A DNA stretch of 64,000 bases from Patella vulgata. Lineage: Eukaryota > Mollusca > Gastropoda > Patellidae. The notes beneath the pieces are model-generated. The model had not been told where the DNA came from, did not search any database, and was given only the letters and a program-made list of their open reading frames with translations. Shown here piece by piece: positions 49,851 to 60,836 of the stretch (the first letter of the stretch is position 1; every line of letters starts with the position of its first letter). A program made the translations under genes and the position numbers. The DNA is taken from the NCBI RefSeq assembly GCF_932274485.2, contig NC_065880.2:79847230-79911229 (forward strand), given 5' to 3'.

Positions 49851-51716
49851 ATTAAAAAAAAAAATCATAACAATTCTTCCACCCTGTAGTCATTGATTTT
49901 TTTCTGTACTTTCCAAAGGGAAAAAACCCCCAAAAAGTCTTTATGTAAACGAGTAGATACTTTTGACTTCTTGAGAATGATATGAACGACCTGACATTTT
50001 GAGCTTTGGTTGAACAATTTTGATATCACTCTTTTTTTCTCTTTTAATAAAACTGTTCTCAATAATAAAGTTAACTTTCAAACATTTTAACAAAGCGCAA
50101 TTTCAGGTCTTCGGTTTTCGATATTTGGCATTGTTCTTTCCGTTTTAAACTCATCAAAGTTCAATGGTTTTGTCTTTTTCTGAAATCAATACGTCACAAG
50201 AGATCACGTGCATATGTAATAAGCTCAAGTAGCATTATCTCCCTTTAAACCAATTATTTTGTTAACTACAAATTATTAATCTTATAAAATTAGTTTCCAA
50301 TATCGAAAGGATTAATAACGGCTGTTTGATGAACTTGACGACCATTGTGTTCATATCTAATCCCAATTGACCCGCATGATACTCTTCAGCGTTGAAGATT
50401 ATTAACCGTCGTTTGTAAACTACAGCCGCTCTCATTCACCAAAAACCCTCTTATCATATTCTCTGTGTTTGTATCGAAGATTTATTTCTCAATAAACTGA
50501 GCCGATATCATCTGACAATCTAAGTTCCGTTATTTCGGAAACAATAAAAGACGGCTTTCTAATAAACCGGAAATCGTACAAGTCGTGTTAAAACACTGTC
50601 CTAGCAGCGCGAGGTTTCGACATGGCATTTCCGGTGTCATGGCGCAGAGAGTGGATTTTTGCATAAATTGCTGAAAAGAGGGTTTCCCGTTCCGTCAATA
50701 ATCCGTTTAGTCTTATCTCCGAACAATAGTCGGGGCACTTTGATTAAGGAGACTTATTTGACTTGAATTATAAGGTAGACTTCGCTTGAATGAGTTTTCT
50801 CAATAAAAGTCCTTTCGGCAATCGCCAGTGTTATTGAAACGAAGATGTTATTAGCCTTGTTTGATCTTTTGAGCCTCTTTGTACTCTTTTGCTTTACTTT
50901 GTACAAACAGATCAGCAACAACAACAAAAAATCTTGACTTATATTTTTCTAGGAAAAAAAATATAATTATGAAACGTATTTACATATAGGTAAGACGCTA
51001 ACAATGGCCGTTCCAAAATAGGACAATGATGAATATATTACAGAATACAACAAACTGTGGTCACATCTTTCAGGAAATAATTACTTGTTTGTTGATAGAA
51101 AAAAAAACGGGTATCAACTATACTAGACACAATGGCGGGAGGCTGATTCGTGATTTCCGTTTACAAAATTGAAGACCAGACTTAGAACATATAGTTTATA
51201 TGGCTTATTCATCAAAAAGAAGGTCGTTTGTACAGAATAAAAATAAATTCTTTTCGCGATGGATAAGGGTTGATTCGTGATTTCTCCTCACGAATTCCAA
51301 ATTTGAAACAAATACATGTATACTAAAATATCTTTTTAATTCTTATTCCCAAACAATAAAGAAGCTTTTTTTTTTCAAATAATAGGTTTCTTTTACATTT
51401 TTCTTTCTTTTGTTGTTTTTTTTGCAAGTTTCAAACAAATTCCTAGAATAAATATTTATTTAATCTATCCAATTTAAAATCCACTTACAAGGTTATTTTA
51501 TCGTTTGAAATTTTAAAAAAAAGGAAAACGGGAGAATTTAACTCATATTTATTCAGCCAATTATCAAAAAGATAAAATAAATAAGTAGACATATTGGTCG
51601 AAATAGTTTGAAGTTGGTTATCCAATTATAAAATTATTTAAGATTCAGGGAAAAGGGCTAATTTTAAAGGGGCTATACGTCTAGTGATTTCTTAAAAGCA
51701 AACCAGCTTCATAGAC
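49851..51716. other. no feature recognised
   Basis: AT-rich intergenic sequence with several homopolymer tracts. Confidence 0.4.
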
Positions 51717-52055
51717 CCGTGGGAGCCGCGGTGACTCAATGCTTAAGACTTGGCTCGCTATCCGAAAGGTCCGGATTCGACCCCGATGTTGGCTCGGGGT
51801 GTGCCTCGGAGTTTTCCCTTAGTGGTTTTTCTCTTCCCAGTGGTGCAAGACAAATGTCTGATTCGCAATCAACCGGGACTAGCCGTTCAGGACCGCAACT
51901 TAACGAAGCTTGCTGAAAACCACGGGATTGTTGTAGATGCATTCGAACTTGTTACATCACAACTTACTAAGACGGGGAGCCGTGGTGGGTCAGTGAATAA
52001 GTTGTTGGCTCGCTAAAAGTAGAAAAGTAGGACGTTAAACCCCATTTCATTATAT
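51717..52055 (+). mobile_element. SINE-C: third tRNA-headed SINE type, with a second partial head before the tail
   Basis: Head GCCGCGGTGACTCAATGCTT (box A) at 51726, and GGTCCGGATTCGACCCCG (box B). The body (CTCGGGGTGTGCCTCGGAGT, GTGGTTTTTCTCTTCCCAGT) differs from SINE-A. At about 51977 a second head fragment GAGCCGTGGTGGGTCAGTGA follows, joined to the common tail GTAGGACGTTAAACCCCATT. Confidence 0.85.
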
Positions 52056-52799
52056 TTAATTTCACTCCGTCTCTCTTTAAGCCAAGTGATTATATTAGGC
52101 GTAACCTTTATATTGAACGATATACAACGGAGCGATTTCTCCACATTGTTTGGAAATGTTCCATTAAGTTTTTGCTTTAATGACATGAAATGAATACCCT
52201 AGCTAATATTACTTCAAATATTTTATTATCTTAAACTTCTATTGTGCTACAAACGTTCCCTAATTATTAATTCTATGCCCCCGTTATAGATCTATTCATT
52301 TAAACACTTTTTAAACGTTTCCATCCAATAGATTTTAGATTAGTCCTGCATTAAATTGAGTATGGATACGATATGTGAACCTGTTCTTGTCAATACAAAC
52401 GCGTGAAATTTTACACATGGAGGGTCTCAATATGCCTATGGTAATTAATATGAGTTGTTGATTCTTGTCAGTGGTGTTATTTCAAAGCGAACATAAGCTA
52501 GTAGAGGAAATGGTTCAATGAAATATGATATTTATGATTAATTAAGAACAATTGGTAAAACCTGGAATATTTGATGATGTAATTCTATCGGGTATCCCTT
52601 GTTTAAAAATAGAATTAATCGTTAAAGCATGTGATGTTATGCAATACGAACGAAAGTTTGTGCAGCTTTTGTTCTCCGGACGAGCCCTCTCCGAAATTTG
52701 TATTATTTCCCCACAAAACAATATGAGGACAAATGTAAAATAAATATGTCATATATAAGTTTAAACTCAAAGAAAATTTTACAATACTTTATATATTTG
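52056..52799. other. no feature recognised
   Basis: Unclassified AT-rich intergenic sequence. Confidence 0.4.
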
Positions 52800-52960
52800 T
52801 GAAAATGTATCGACTGAGCATTGATAACAGAGGGCCTAAAACTGGACCACGAGGTACGCCATATTAAAGACCCATGTTGATTTACCTGTGGATAATTAGC
52901 AACCAATGAAGAAACGGCTTTAAGGTTTTCTAGAATATAGTCCCAGTTCTTTATCTTGGA
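52800..52960 (-). mobile_element. short LINE reverse-transcriptase remnant
   Basis: On the minus strand at about 52810-52860 one frame reads GVPRGPVLGPLLSML, matching the GVPQGSVLGPLLF motif of LINE reverse transcriptases. The preceding sequence (NWDYILENLKAV, VANYPQVNQ) is in a different frame, so the piece carries at least one frameshift. Too short to place in a clade. Confidence 0.5.
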
Positions 52961-53075
52961 TCTACATAAACCAATCTATACTGGCTTCACGGGCTATACT
53001 GACGTCACAGGTTATCCTGGATCTACATACACCAATCTAAACTGACGTCACATACAACAAACAGTACTGACATCA
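52955..53075. repeat. short tandem duplication
   Basis: TGGATCTACATAMACCAATC and ACTGACGTCACA recur at a spacing of about 60 bp, with a further partial copy. Confidence 0.75.
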
Positions 53076-53147
53076 CAATACGCACCTACATGTATATCAA
53101 TGTTGCAAAGATATACATGTAATTGGAAATAAAAACATGAATATGAT

Positions 53148-53519
53148 TTAAAGATACATTATGGGAGATTCGATAACGAGTTGGCAGTTCTCACTATAAT
53201 AGTTAAAAACTAGATAATGTAAAGGCAATTTCATTCAAATTAATCCACTATGAACCGAGAACTAAACGATTGAAATTTCCGCTTAGTCTCGATCATCATT
53301 ACTAAAGTCAGTACGATAAACAGCATATTCTCGATTATCCATTTAATCGTTAAATCGTGAAGGAAAGTTTTGCAGTAAATCGGCTCATAGCGATGCCATC
53401 TAGAGTTGATTATGGTTTGGATAGGTTAATTAATGTCTAATTAATAATTTAGATAACATTTCAGGCCTAAAGAAAGGCTCGCAATAGACAGGTTTAGCTC
53501 TTGAATAATATATGTTTAA
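53148..53519 (-). mobile_element. TTAA MITE family T, reverse orientation
   Basis: TTAA at 53148-53151 and 53516-53519; GATAACGAGTTGGCAGTTCT is the right-end block in reverse and GGCCTAAAGAAAGGCTCGCA the left-end block in reverse. Ends AGATACATTATGGGAG and TTGAATAATATATGT. Confidence 0.82.
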
Positions 53520-53805
53520 GTCAGAGGATACATTAAGGCGGCATGTTTAATTTCCATTTCACTTTTGGGAGCATTCAGAGGGTGAGGTCAAAAGTAGTGT
53601 TGGAGTAAATATTTATGACGTATTATAGTACCAGTGGAAGTATAGACGATCGAGACTAGGCTAAAATTGAATCGCTAATATCTCGGTTCCGAGTGAAGCA
53701 ATTTGACTGAAATGTTCAACATATTCTGTTTTCGTTATCTATTTCTTAAACTATTATAGCGAGAAATGTCAGCTCTTTGTCTAATCTTACCTAATTCCTC
53801 TTTAA
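53520..53805 (+). mobile_element. second, diverged family T copy, right half
   Basis: ATAGTACCAGTGGAAGTATA, GAGACTAGGCTAAAATTGAA, AGCAATTTGACTGAAATGTT and GAAATGTCAGCTCTTTGTCT follow family order; the end is CTTTAA at about 53800. It lies next to the preceding copy in the opposite orientation. Confidence 0.65.
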
Positions 53806-54154
53806 TTAACGCATTAATTAACTCTCGCAATATATATTTTTTTTAGTTTACGATATACTTAAATTTGGATCCAGATCTGCCCACCGCGCCTCTGATGACC
53901 TAAGAGCTGTTCATGGATTTAATTGGTGTTCTAGCCCGGCAAGTGGCTAATTCACGTGAACTGAACAACACCACAACTCAATCATCGCAGTCTCTTGAAG
54001 CGGTGAGCTCTAATTTAAAGTGATGGCCCTGTCACTTTTAACATGTGTGTTTTATGTAATACGCTCCTTCATATGTGTGAATAACCCCGCTTGAAATCGT
54101 CGCCTGTAATACTTGTCCCTCTAACAAAAATTCATCGTACTAAGAAGTGTAAGG

Positions 54155-54237
54155 TTACGAAACGAAATGGGGTTTCACGTCCTGTCTTTTTGTACTGCGT
54201 TATTGTGGGTACAGATTAAGGTTAGAGAAAAACAATG

Positions 54238-54274
<37 letters not shown>

Positions 54275-54480
54275 GGGGGGGAGATGGTTTTAGCGTCCAC
54301 TCAACACATACTAAGTCATTTCGGGTCTAACATATGGTTAATTTATTTCAATAATGGGCTTGCGCGCGTGTGGGTCTTTAGCAGTGTGGCAGGGGTAGGG
54401 GCTGCTGGAGGACTCGGAGATAACCCATGAGAGGCGGGGAATTGAAACCACACCACTTGACGCAAATATTTAAACCATTC
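54155..54480 (-). mobile_element. SINE-A tail, shared leader, (GA)n and SINE-B
   Basis: Tail ACGAAATGGGGTTTCACGTC at 54158, leader TATTGTGGGTACAGATTAAG, (GA)n at about 54238-54273, then SINE-B inverse: GGTTTTAGCGTCCACTCAAC, ATAATGGGCTTGCGCGCGTG, GCGGGGAATTGAAACCACAC. Confidence 0.85.
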
Positions 54481-54682
54481 CCGCCCCCCCCACCCTTCTA
54501 CCAACAAACTGTAGGTAGACCGAACGTGTATGTACCCAGACCATGATATGGCGGCTAGCTTACAATGGGGGAAAGGCGTATACATGAAAATTACCCCTGC
54601 CCCGCGCCACCACCCACCACTTGGCTACGTAGACACCTTTATGAAAATCATTATCTGGCTTGATGCTACCTGAGTCCATCTT

Positions 54683-54760
54683 CTTGCCAATACAGTGTGC
54701 TATGGGGAAAATTTTGCCTGGGCAGGAACTGAATTCAAACTGGCTTGTAGAAGAATTCTT
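54683..54760 (-). mobile_element. small SINE-A fragment
   Basis: TACAGTGTGCTATGGGGAAA, TTTTGCCTGGGCAGGAACTG, AATTCAAACTGGCTTG. Confidence 0.75.
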
Positions 54761-56033
54761 GGGATATAGCTTTAACATTATATTGATGTCACATTATTCA
54801 AAGAAATTTCAAATGATCGATTTTCCCGCCAATTCTAAAAGCTAGAGAGTAATTGCATACAGCAACAGACAGAAGGTTGCTGGTGCATTTTTTTAATATT
54901 GTGCTTCATGCTTAGTCATAAGTTAAAAACAGGCCCCCTTTTAATGTCAATCTTTAAAATATTGAATTTTCAATTTAATATTTGATTTATGAGTGAATTA
55001 TTCGGATCTTTTGAGTAAATTTGATCCTTTTTTCTGCTGCTTACATGGTCCAGATTGAACACCTTGTCTCTTTCGTTGTTCGTTAATTTCCCCATCTCGT
55101 GTCAAATCAAGTGTTTTATATGCAACCATACAAGTTGAGACGAAGAGACATTGTTTCGTATTTGAAAGATGAAGCATGCCAGGTTGCCCACATCGACAGT
55201 TGGGTGACAATTTGCCATTTGTAAATAAAACCTTATGTACAATAAGGACAACCCAAAAGAAATTAATTTCAAGAATATTCTTTTAATTGCCAATCAAAAA
55301 TTCATCATGTAAATTGAGTCAACATCAATCTGCATATTTGGGAAATATGAAATAAAGGACGGGGAGTTTTTAATATCTTATGAAGTGCTTCAAATTTCAG
55401 GTAATGAATGCCCTGTCCCATTTGTCAGGGTTTCCAAGACTGGGAGTAGAAAAAACGAAATGAATCTATCTGTGTCGAGTAGGTTAGGTTAACAATGGCC
55501 GAACAATAAACTATCCGGTTTATAGGCTTGTTCAGAAAGCTAAGTGGCGTGTATCACCGTCTTAAGGAGCATGCTCCACATGAGAGCAAATTCAAAACCA
55601 ATTGAGCCATTTTCAGAAGATTATTTAGCAAACAATCAGGATGGTGGCCATCTGACAAGGGAGGCAATTTTTCTCGATCATCGCTAATAAGCTTTGACAG
55701 AAGTTGTAAATAGAACGGCTCAAGCGATATATGCGTTAACAAGATCATACAACTTACGCATTAAGAAATTCGAGGAACAGATTAATTGATGCTTCCGTAT
55801 TCTTTCGTTTTTCGTTTCATTTCCGTCGTCAACCGTAAATAAACTAAAGTATATATTTATACCGAAACGAAATATAGACTAATATCCATTGGATTAATTT
55901 GTTCATTTTAATACCTCAGCGGGTAAAAGACTACACATAAAAATGGGTCTTTCCAATTGACTGTTTGATTCTGAAACGAACGAATTAACAACAATGCCTC
56001 GGTATGCGTAATTAAGATAATTTGGGGAATGCT
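54761..56033. other. no feature accepted; unrecognised minus-strand open stretch at about 55003-55277
   Basis: The open stretch of about 90 codons includes LSPNCRCGQPGMLHLSNT; the family is unknown and codon bias is unclear. Nothing else was recognised. Confidence 0.35.
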
Positions 56034-56219
56034 CACTAGTCCGTGGGTTCATTTGTCCACCGATATCTATTATTAGGGGTTGGGTTAGGGTTAGGGTTAA
56101 GGTGCACTATCCCGGGGTTCATTGGTCCACCGATATCTATTATTAGGGTTAGGGTCGGGGTTCGGATTAGGTTTTTTGATACCCATATTTATAGTATTTC
56201 TTATAGCGGCGGACTAGTG
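56034..56219. mobile_element. CACTA-ended MITE with telomere-like core
   Basis: Ends CACTAGTCCG (56034) and CGGACTAGTG (to 56219) are perfect inverse. Inside, GTCCACCGATATCTATTATT plus AGGG occurs twice, each followed by TTAGGG units (GGGTTAGGGTTAGGGTTA at about 56082). The expected 3-bp target duplication is not visible (GCT / AAC). Confidence 0.65.
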
Positions 56220-56259
56220 AACTCCTCTCGATAATTGTATAAAGCTCGCATGCCACCAA

Positions 56260-56358
56260 AACTAGAACGGATATGAGACCTTTACAAAGACGTGTATGCC
56301 CGTCTACATTAGCCCAGTCGGATCGGAACAGTGGGACGTTAAACCCTATTTCAATTCA
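56260..56358 (+). mobile_element. SINE-A 3' end
   Basis: CGTGTATGCCCGTCTACATT, AGCCCAGTCGGATCGGAACA and tail GGGACGTTAAACCCTATTTC. Confidence 0.88.
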
Positions 56359-56904
56359 TTTTAAAAAGACTTATACTTTTTTATTTGAACGATTCGAGTA
56401 ACAAGCAACATTTCTGACGCCACTTATTCATGTTCTTGCTGCTAGACATCATTTTCTTATTAAAATAAATTAAAATTGTCTCTTTTTATCGTTCCTTGTG
56501 CAATCCCCTACCAGTATATGCTGACGGATGCAAACACGGTTTCTTAAAGGGGTTGGAGTCGTCTTTGTTCAAGGTGGTCCTGTATGTCAAATTATCCCCC
56601 AGACGTCATGTTGATCGAGTGTTGTTGAGCATCATCAAGACCTAAAAACACTTGAGCAGTGTCTTGCCATTCATCCAATCCTACTTGAAGCAGCGTACAA
56701 GCGGTGTTTTTATACTATAAAAAGTGTAGAAGTTGTATGAATGAGTCGCGCGACGTGGTATCAAACATTTTTACTATAAATGCACAAGTGTCTACTTATA
56801 ATATACAAATATTACATTTTATATTTTCACGACTTTTTTATGTTGAATATTAAACAACTGCACTGGTGGTGGTCTATTCACAAATCATCCCCAATTACCG
56901 AAAT

Positions 56905-57080
56905 TAATTCGCTTGCACGTAGGAATCTTTAGCAGTGGGAGGAAACCGGCGGACCCGGAGAAAACCCACGATGTTCAACAGGCGACCCGACTCTTTGTCA
57001 CGTACAAGCGGGGAATCGAAATCACGCCACTTGACTCAAAGACAGACCTTATGATGCAACCATTCGGCCACCCAAACCTC
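56905..57080 (-). mobile_element. SINE-B, tail lost
   Basis: TTCGCTTGCACGTAGGAATC, GGAGGAAACCGGCGGACCCG, CACGTACAAGCGGGGAATCG (box B inverse), CTTGACTCAAAGACAGACCT, CATTCGGCCACCC (box A inverse). Confidence 0.9.
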
Positions 57081-57127
57081 CTCCATCAGTTAAAGACTCT
57101 GATATTCAACTGAAGGATTGTTAATCT

Positions 57128-57236
57128 CCAGTCGAATTAAAACAAGGATCCTATATTGTTTCATTTTCTATAGTTCAAAGTTTCGTTTTACTTGTCAATA
57201 TTTAATACACTATGGTCGGGAACAATTGTTATATAA
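57128..57236. mobile_element. left-end fragment of MITE family N
   Basis: CGAATTAAAACAAGGATCCT, TTCAAAGTTTCGTTTTACTT and GAACAATTGTTATATAATAC align with the left part of 39557-39920. Confidence 0.75.
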
Positions 57237-57480
57237 TACGTCAATACTGTTTCATGAGTATTTAACCCCCAATAAACCCCTTTACCTTTAAACCAACCAA
57301 ATCAATGCTGTTTCAGGAGCTTTTAACCCCCAATAAAGACCTTTACCTTTAATCAACCAAATCAATGCTGCTCCAGGGGAATTTAACCCCCAATAAAGAC
57401 CGTTACCTTTAAACCAACCAAATCAATGCTGTTTCAGGAGCTTTTAACCCGCAATAAAGACCGTTACCTTAGCAACCTTC
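57237..57480. repeat. minisatellite, 61-bp unit, four copies
   Basis: Units contain CCAACCAAATCAATGCTGTT, TCAGGAGCTTTTAACCC and CAATAAAGACCTTTACCTTT. Copies are closely similar. Confidence 0.95.
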
Positions 57481-57673
57481 CCACACTTCAATGTCATTTT
57501 AAGTCATTTTAGTTCATTCATTACTGCGATTTCTGTTTCGAGAAGGAGTTTGACGTCGACGCATGCACACACGGCAATGAATGAATGGGGTTTAATATCA
57601 ACACAGTAACTGCGAGAGTAGGATAATTGCTAGTTGTTTTTAGTGGTTTTAGGCTTGATTCGGGTATCCTAGG

Positions 57674-57756
57674 GTTGGTGGCCGAATGGTCTAATGTGTG
57701 CGCTAGTGGACGTTACACCCCATATCTCTCTCTCTTTCTCTCTCTCTCTCTCTCCA
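57674..57756 (+). mobile_element. SINE-B with the middle deleted
   Basis: Box A region GGTGGCCGAATGGTCTAATG, GTGCGC, then directly TAGTGGACGTTACACCCCAT and (CT)n. The body between head and tail is gone. Confidence 0.88.
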
Positions 57757-57784
57757 GTGTCCTAACCACATAGAAAGAACACCA

Positions 57785-58365
57785 GAAGAACAGTTGATCG
57801 GTTGATCAATTTGGGAAAATATTCGATCATCATGTCGATCATCATCAGCAGAGTCTTATGGGCCAATCATCGCTAGAGAAAAATAGTTGATGATCATGAG
57901 ATTTAAAGCGTTTCAGTATGAGGACAGTCGATCAAACTGAAGAACAGTCGACTAATCCGAAAAGCAATCGACCAGGCTGAAGAACAGTTGAGCAAGGTGA
58001 GACGAACAGTGATCTCGCTGAGCTGTCGAACAGTTGATCGAAGTGAGAAGAACAATCGATCAAAATGAGTAGAACAGTCGACCAAGGTGAGAAGAACATT
58101 CGACCAAAGTGAGGAGAACTGGTGATCAAAGTTCGAACAATCGAAGTGAGAAGAACATTCGATCGAAGTGAGAAGAACATTCGATCAAAGTGAGAACAGT
58201 CGAACTGCCGATCAAAGTGAGAACAGTCGATCATAGTGAAAAGAACAGTCGATCAAAGTGAGAAGAACAGTCGACCATAGTGAAAAGAACAGTCGATCAT
58301 AGTGAGAAGAACTGCCGATCAAAGTTAGAACAGTCGATCAAAGTGAGAAGAACAGTCGATATCCT
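57785..58365. repeat. minisatellite, about 22-bp unit, more than 20 copies
   Basis: Consensus AACAGTCGATCAAAGTGAGA plus AG. Irregular indels. It begins right after the (CT)n tail of the truncated SINE-B. The open frames here are repeat artefacts. Confidence 0.95.
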
Positions 58366-58956
58366 TTATTCATCGTGGGATAACTACAGTAGGACGGTAA
58401 ACCCCAGTTCATTATTTCTGTCCAAAGCTGACTGGTTCTATTCTTGTTTCGTATCGACCACTGACTGGCTACAAGCCACTACAAGAGATGCGTATTCTCT
58501 TTATCTGAGATCAATTGACATCAAATAGACATTGTCGACTAATCAACTCTTCCAATCAACGTCTAGTTGTTCTAGACTACTGGAAAATAAACAAAAACTC
58601 GAGGTCAACTTTAGTTTCAATAACTGGACGATCCAGTCATCAAACCAATCTCCTTTTAACTCGATACAAAAATACTGCCTTTCCAAACTATTATGTTGCT
58701 AACCAACCCGATATGCGTTTGTTTGTTCAAACCGGTTTCAGTTTACGATGAATATTTCAGACAAAAATGAGATGCAAGTCTCAGAAACACTTCATGAAAA
58801 GCCATTAGCAATATTAAAACTAGATCAGACAAAGTTCTGACGTCCATTACATTGATCGACCATTTGACAATGGCACTTTAGACTTTGGCATCTTAAAATG
58901 AGTAGAAGTCTTTGATTTGGGTCCAAAATTTAATAAACCCCAACAAATTCTCAAGT
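58366..58956. other. no feature recognised
   Basis: AGTAGGACGGTAAACCCCAG at 58389 is a lone SINE tail. The rest is unclassified. Confidence 0.45.
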
Positions 58957-59302
58957 TGATTTGTGACAAATGAAATATACTACTTATCTGCATCATACGC
59001 CATGCGGTGTGCTGAGGGAAATTTTTCCCGGACAGTGGCGCTGCGGCCTACTCTTATTTCGAATTCCAATTGACAAGGGTTCTTTTACGTACACGCTAAT
59101 GTGTACACGCTGTCTCGTTTTTTTGCCCCATCCGAACGACTATACGTTGTCACTTGCCAGGCACTCTGTCCTACACCACTGGGGGGAGGGGGCACGACGG
59201 AAGATCTCGATGAATTTTCTTGGCAGGGATCGAACACGAGACCTTCAGGTTAGCGAGCCAGCCTCTTACTCACTGAGCCATCACGGCTCTGATTTGTGGC
59301 AA
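58957..59302 (-). mobile_element. SINE-A, head and body, with 13-bp target duplication
   Basis: The element spans 58970-59289, flanked by TGATTTGTGACAA (58957-58969) and TGATTTGTGGCAA (59290-59302), one mismatch. Box B inverse GGGATCGAACACGAGACC and box A inverse CTCACTGAGCCATCACGG are clear. The tail is shortened to AATGAAATA. Confidence 0.92.
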
Positions 59303-59408
59303 TCTATCTTCGTTAAAGAAATACGTCTATAGATAAAGCCACTATTGAAACGGTGACCACAAATTAAATTAATAATCCTATTCCAATTTAGTCTTTCAAA
59401 ACAAACAT

Positions 59409-59777
59409 TTAAACATTCATTATGCAAGAACTAAACCTGCATATTGCAGGCCTTTCGTAAGGCCTTAAATGTTATCTAAATTATTAATTAGACATTAATT
59501 AACTTACCAAGACCCTAATCAACTCTCGATGCCATCGGATGCCTATGATGTTTAGTGGGTTCAAATACGTTTTCTGGTGGATGCGGTATAAATGGATAAA
59601 CGAGGCTTTGTTTGTTATCGTAACAACGGTAGTAGTGACGATCGAGGATAGCCTATAATTCTGTCGATAATACCTAGACCCAGAGTGAAATAATTTGACT
59701 GAAATTTTCATCATATTCTTTTTTCATTATCTAGTTTTGAAGTATTATATCGAGAATTGTCAGCTCTTAATCAGATA
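59409..59777 (+). mobile_element. TTAA MITE family T, right end cut by the next SINE
   Basis: TTAA at 59409-59412, then ACATTCATTATGCAAGAACT, CAGGCCTTTCGTAAGGCCTT, ACCCTAATCAACTCTCGATG, GAATTGTCAGCTCTTAATCA. The last 15-25 bp of the MITE are missing where the SINE tail begins. Confidence 0.82.
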
Positions 59778-60155
59778 GAAATGAAATGGGATTTAACATC
59801 CTACTTTTCTGTAGGCACTACCAGTCTGGCTAATGAATGTGGGCATACGTCATGCAGAAGCCACGAGGGGAATTTTGCCAAGGCAGAGGCGTTTTCTGCA
59901 CTCTCTATTGAATTCGAATTGCCAGGGGTTCCTTTACGTGCACGTCAACGTGTATACGAGACCTCGGTTAGCCTAGGCTATTCGTCCCATCTGCACGATT
60001 ATACGTTGTCCCTCTTGCCATGCCCTCCGTCCAGCACTACTGACAAGGGAAACCACGCTGTCCTCCTGTATAGTGAGGCAAAACCTTACTCCATGGAGCA
60101 TCTTAATTATCCGGGTTTGAGAAGCAAAGTAGGACGTTAAACCCCATTTAATTTC
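59778..60155 (-). mobile_element. SINE-A with an inverted second tail in place of its head
   Basis: Left: inverted tail GAAATGAAATGGGATTTAAC, CTTTTCTGTAGGCACTACCA, CTTTACGTGCACGTCAACG, GACAAGGGAAACCACGCTGT. Instead of the tRNA head the right end is CAAAGTAGGACGTTAAACCC plus CATTTAATTTC, the sense tail of another copy. Confidence 0.85.
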
Positions 60156-60521
60156 GCATAGAACACAAGTAGAATGTCAGGTTATCCAGAGAAATAAATC
60201 AATAGCGTAACTAGGCGGTGCTGAAATAAAAGACCAACCAAACGATTTCTTCTTTTTTTGTTTTCTATTTTTATAAGAGTTGGAGCTGATTAATAAGAGA
60301 TCATATTTTTGTTTCATTTTGTTATATTATATGCAAGAGAACCGAACAGCACGTTACAACCTTACAGAAAACCAGAAGTCAAACTCAAGCAAAAACTCGC
60401 CACACATAATTTATTAATTAATTATGTCAAACGCGAAAAAAAAACAACCCCAAAAAACAAATATGTAAAATTTCAATGAGAATTTAAAAATCTGAAGTAC
60501 AAGTTTGTGTAAATGATTTTG

Positions 60522-60836
60522 GTTACATTCATAGGCGTAGGAGCCGGGGGGATGCCCCCGCCCCCCCCCAAAAAAAAAAATTATTTTCGGGCAATGAAAA
60601 ATTCGACGTCCTTTTTTTTCTATTAACGTTTAGAGAAAAAATATAACTAACTTATTTCTATGAGATCCACACTGTCCGAAAATTATTTTCTCGTCTTTTT
60701 CTTGTCCACTGCATGCCCGAAAATATGCCCGAAGCTCCCTTATGATATGTATGCCCGAAAAAACGGTATTAATTTCGGGCAATTTTCTCTTATGCCCCCC
60801 TGAATTACTTTGAGCTCCTACGCCTATGGTAACATT
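60522..60836. mobile_element. hAT-like MITE with 8-bp target duplication
   Basis: The element spans 60530-60828 with perfect 15-bp ends CATAGGCGTAGGAGC and GCTCCTACGCCTATG. Flanks GTTACATT (60522-60529) and GTAACATT (60829-60836) differ by one base. It contains a poly-C/poly-A tract and repeated TGCCCGAAAATATGCCCGAA-like motifs. Confidence 0.82.

Noticed and set aside
51726-51790. Functional tRNA gene
   Set aside because: Box A and box B are present but the stem pairs are poor and the sequence continues into a SINE body and tail.
56082-56100. True telomere or chromosome end
   Set aside because: Only a few TTAGGG units, inside a small inverted-repeat element with ordinary sequence on both sides.
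57903-58234. Minus-strand open frames rich in FDRLFFSL-like units
   Set aside because: Translation of the 22-bp minisatellite.
59778-60155. Reading the tail module as the terminal inverted repeat of a MITE
   Set aside because: The copy at 5099-5443 has a tRNA head at one end, the tail at the other, and an 11-bp target duplication; that is SINE structure. The two-tailed copy is a rearrangement.
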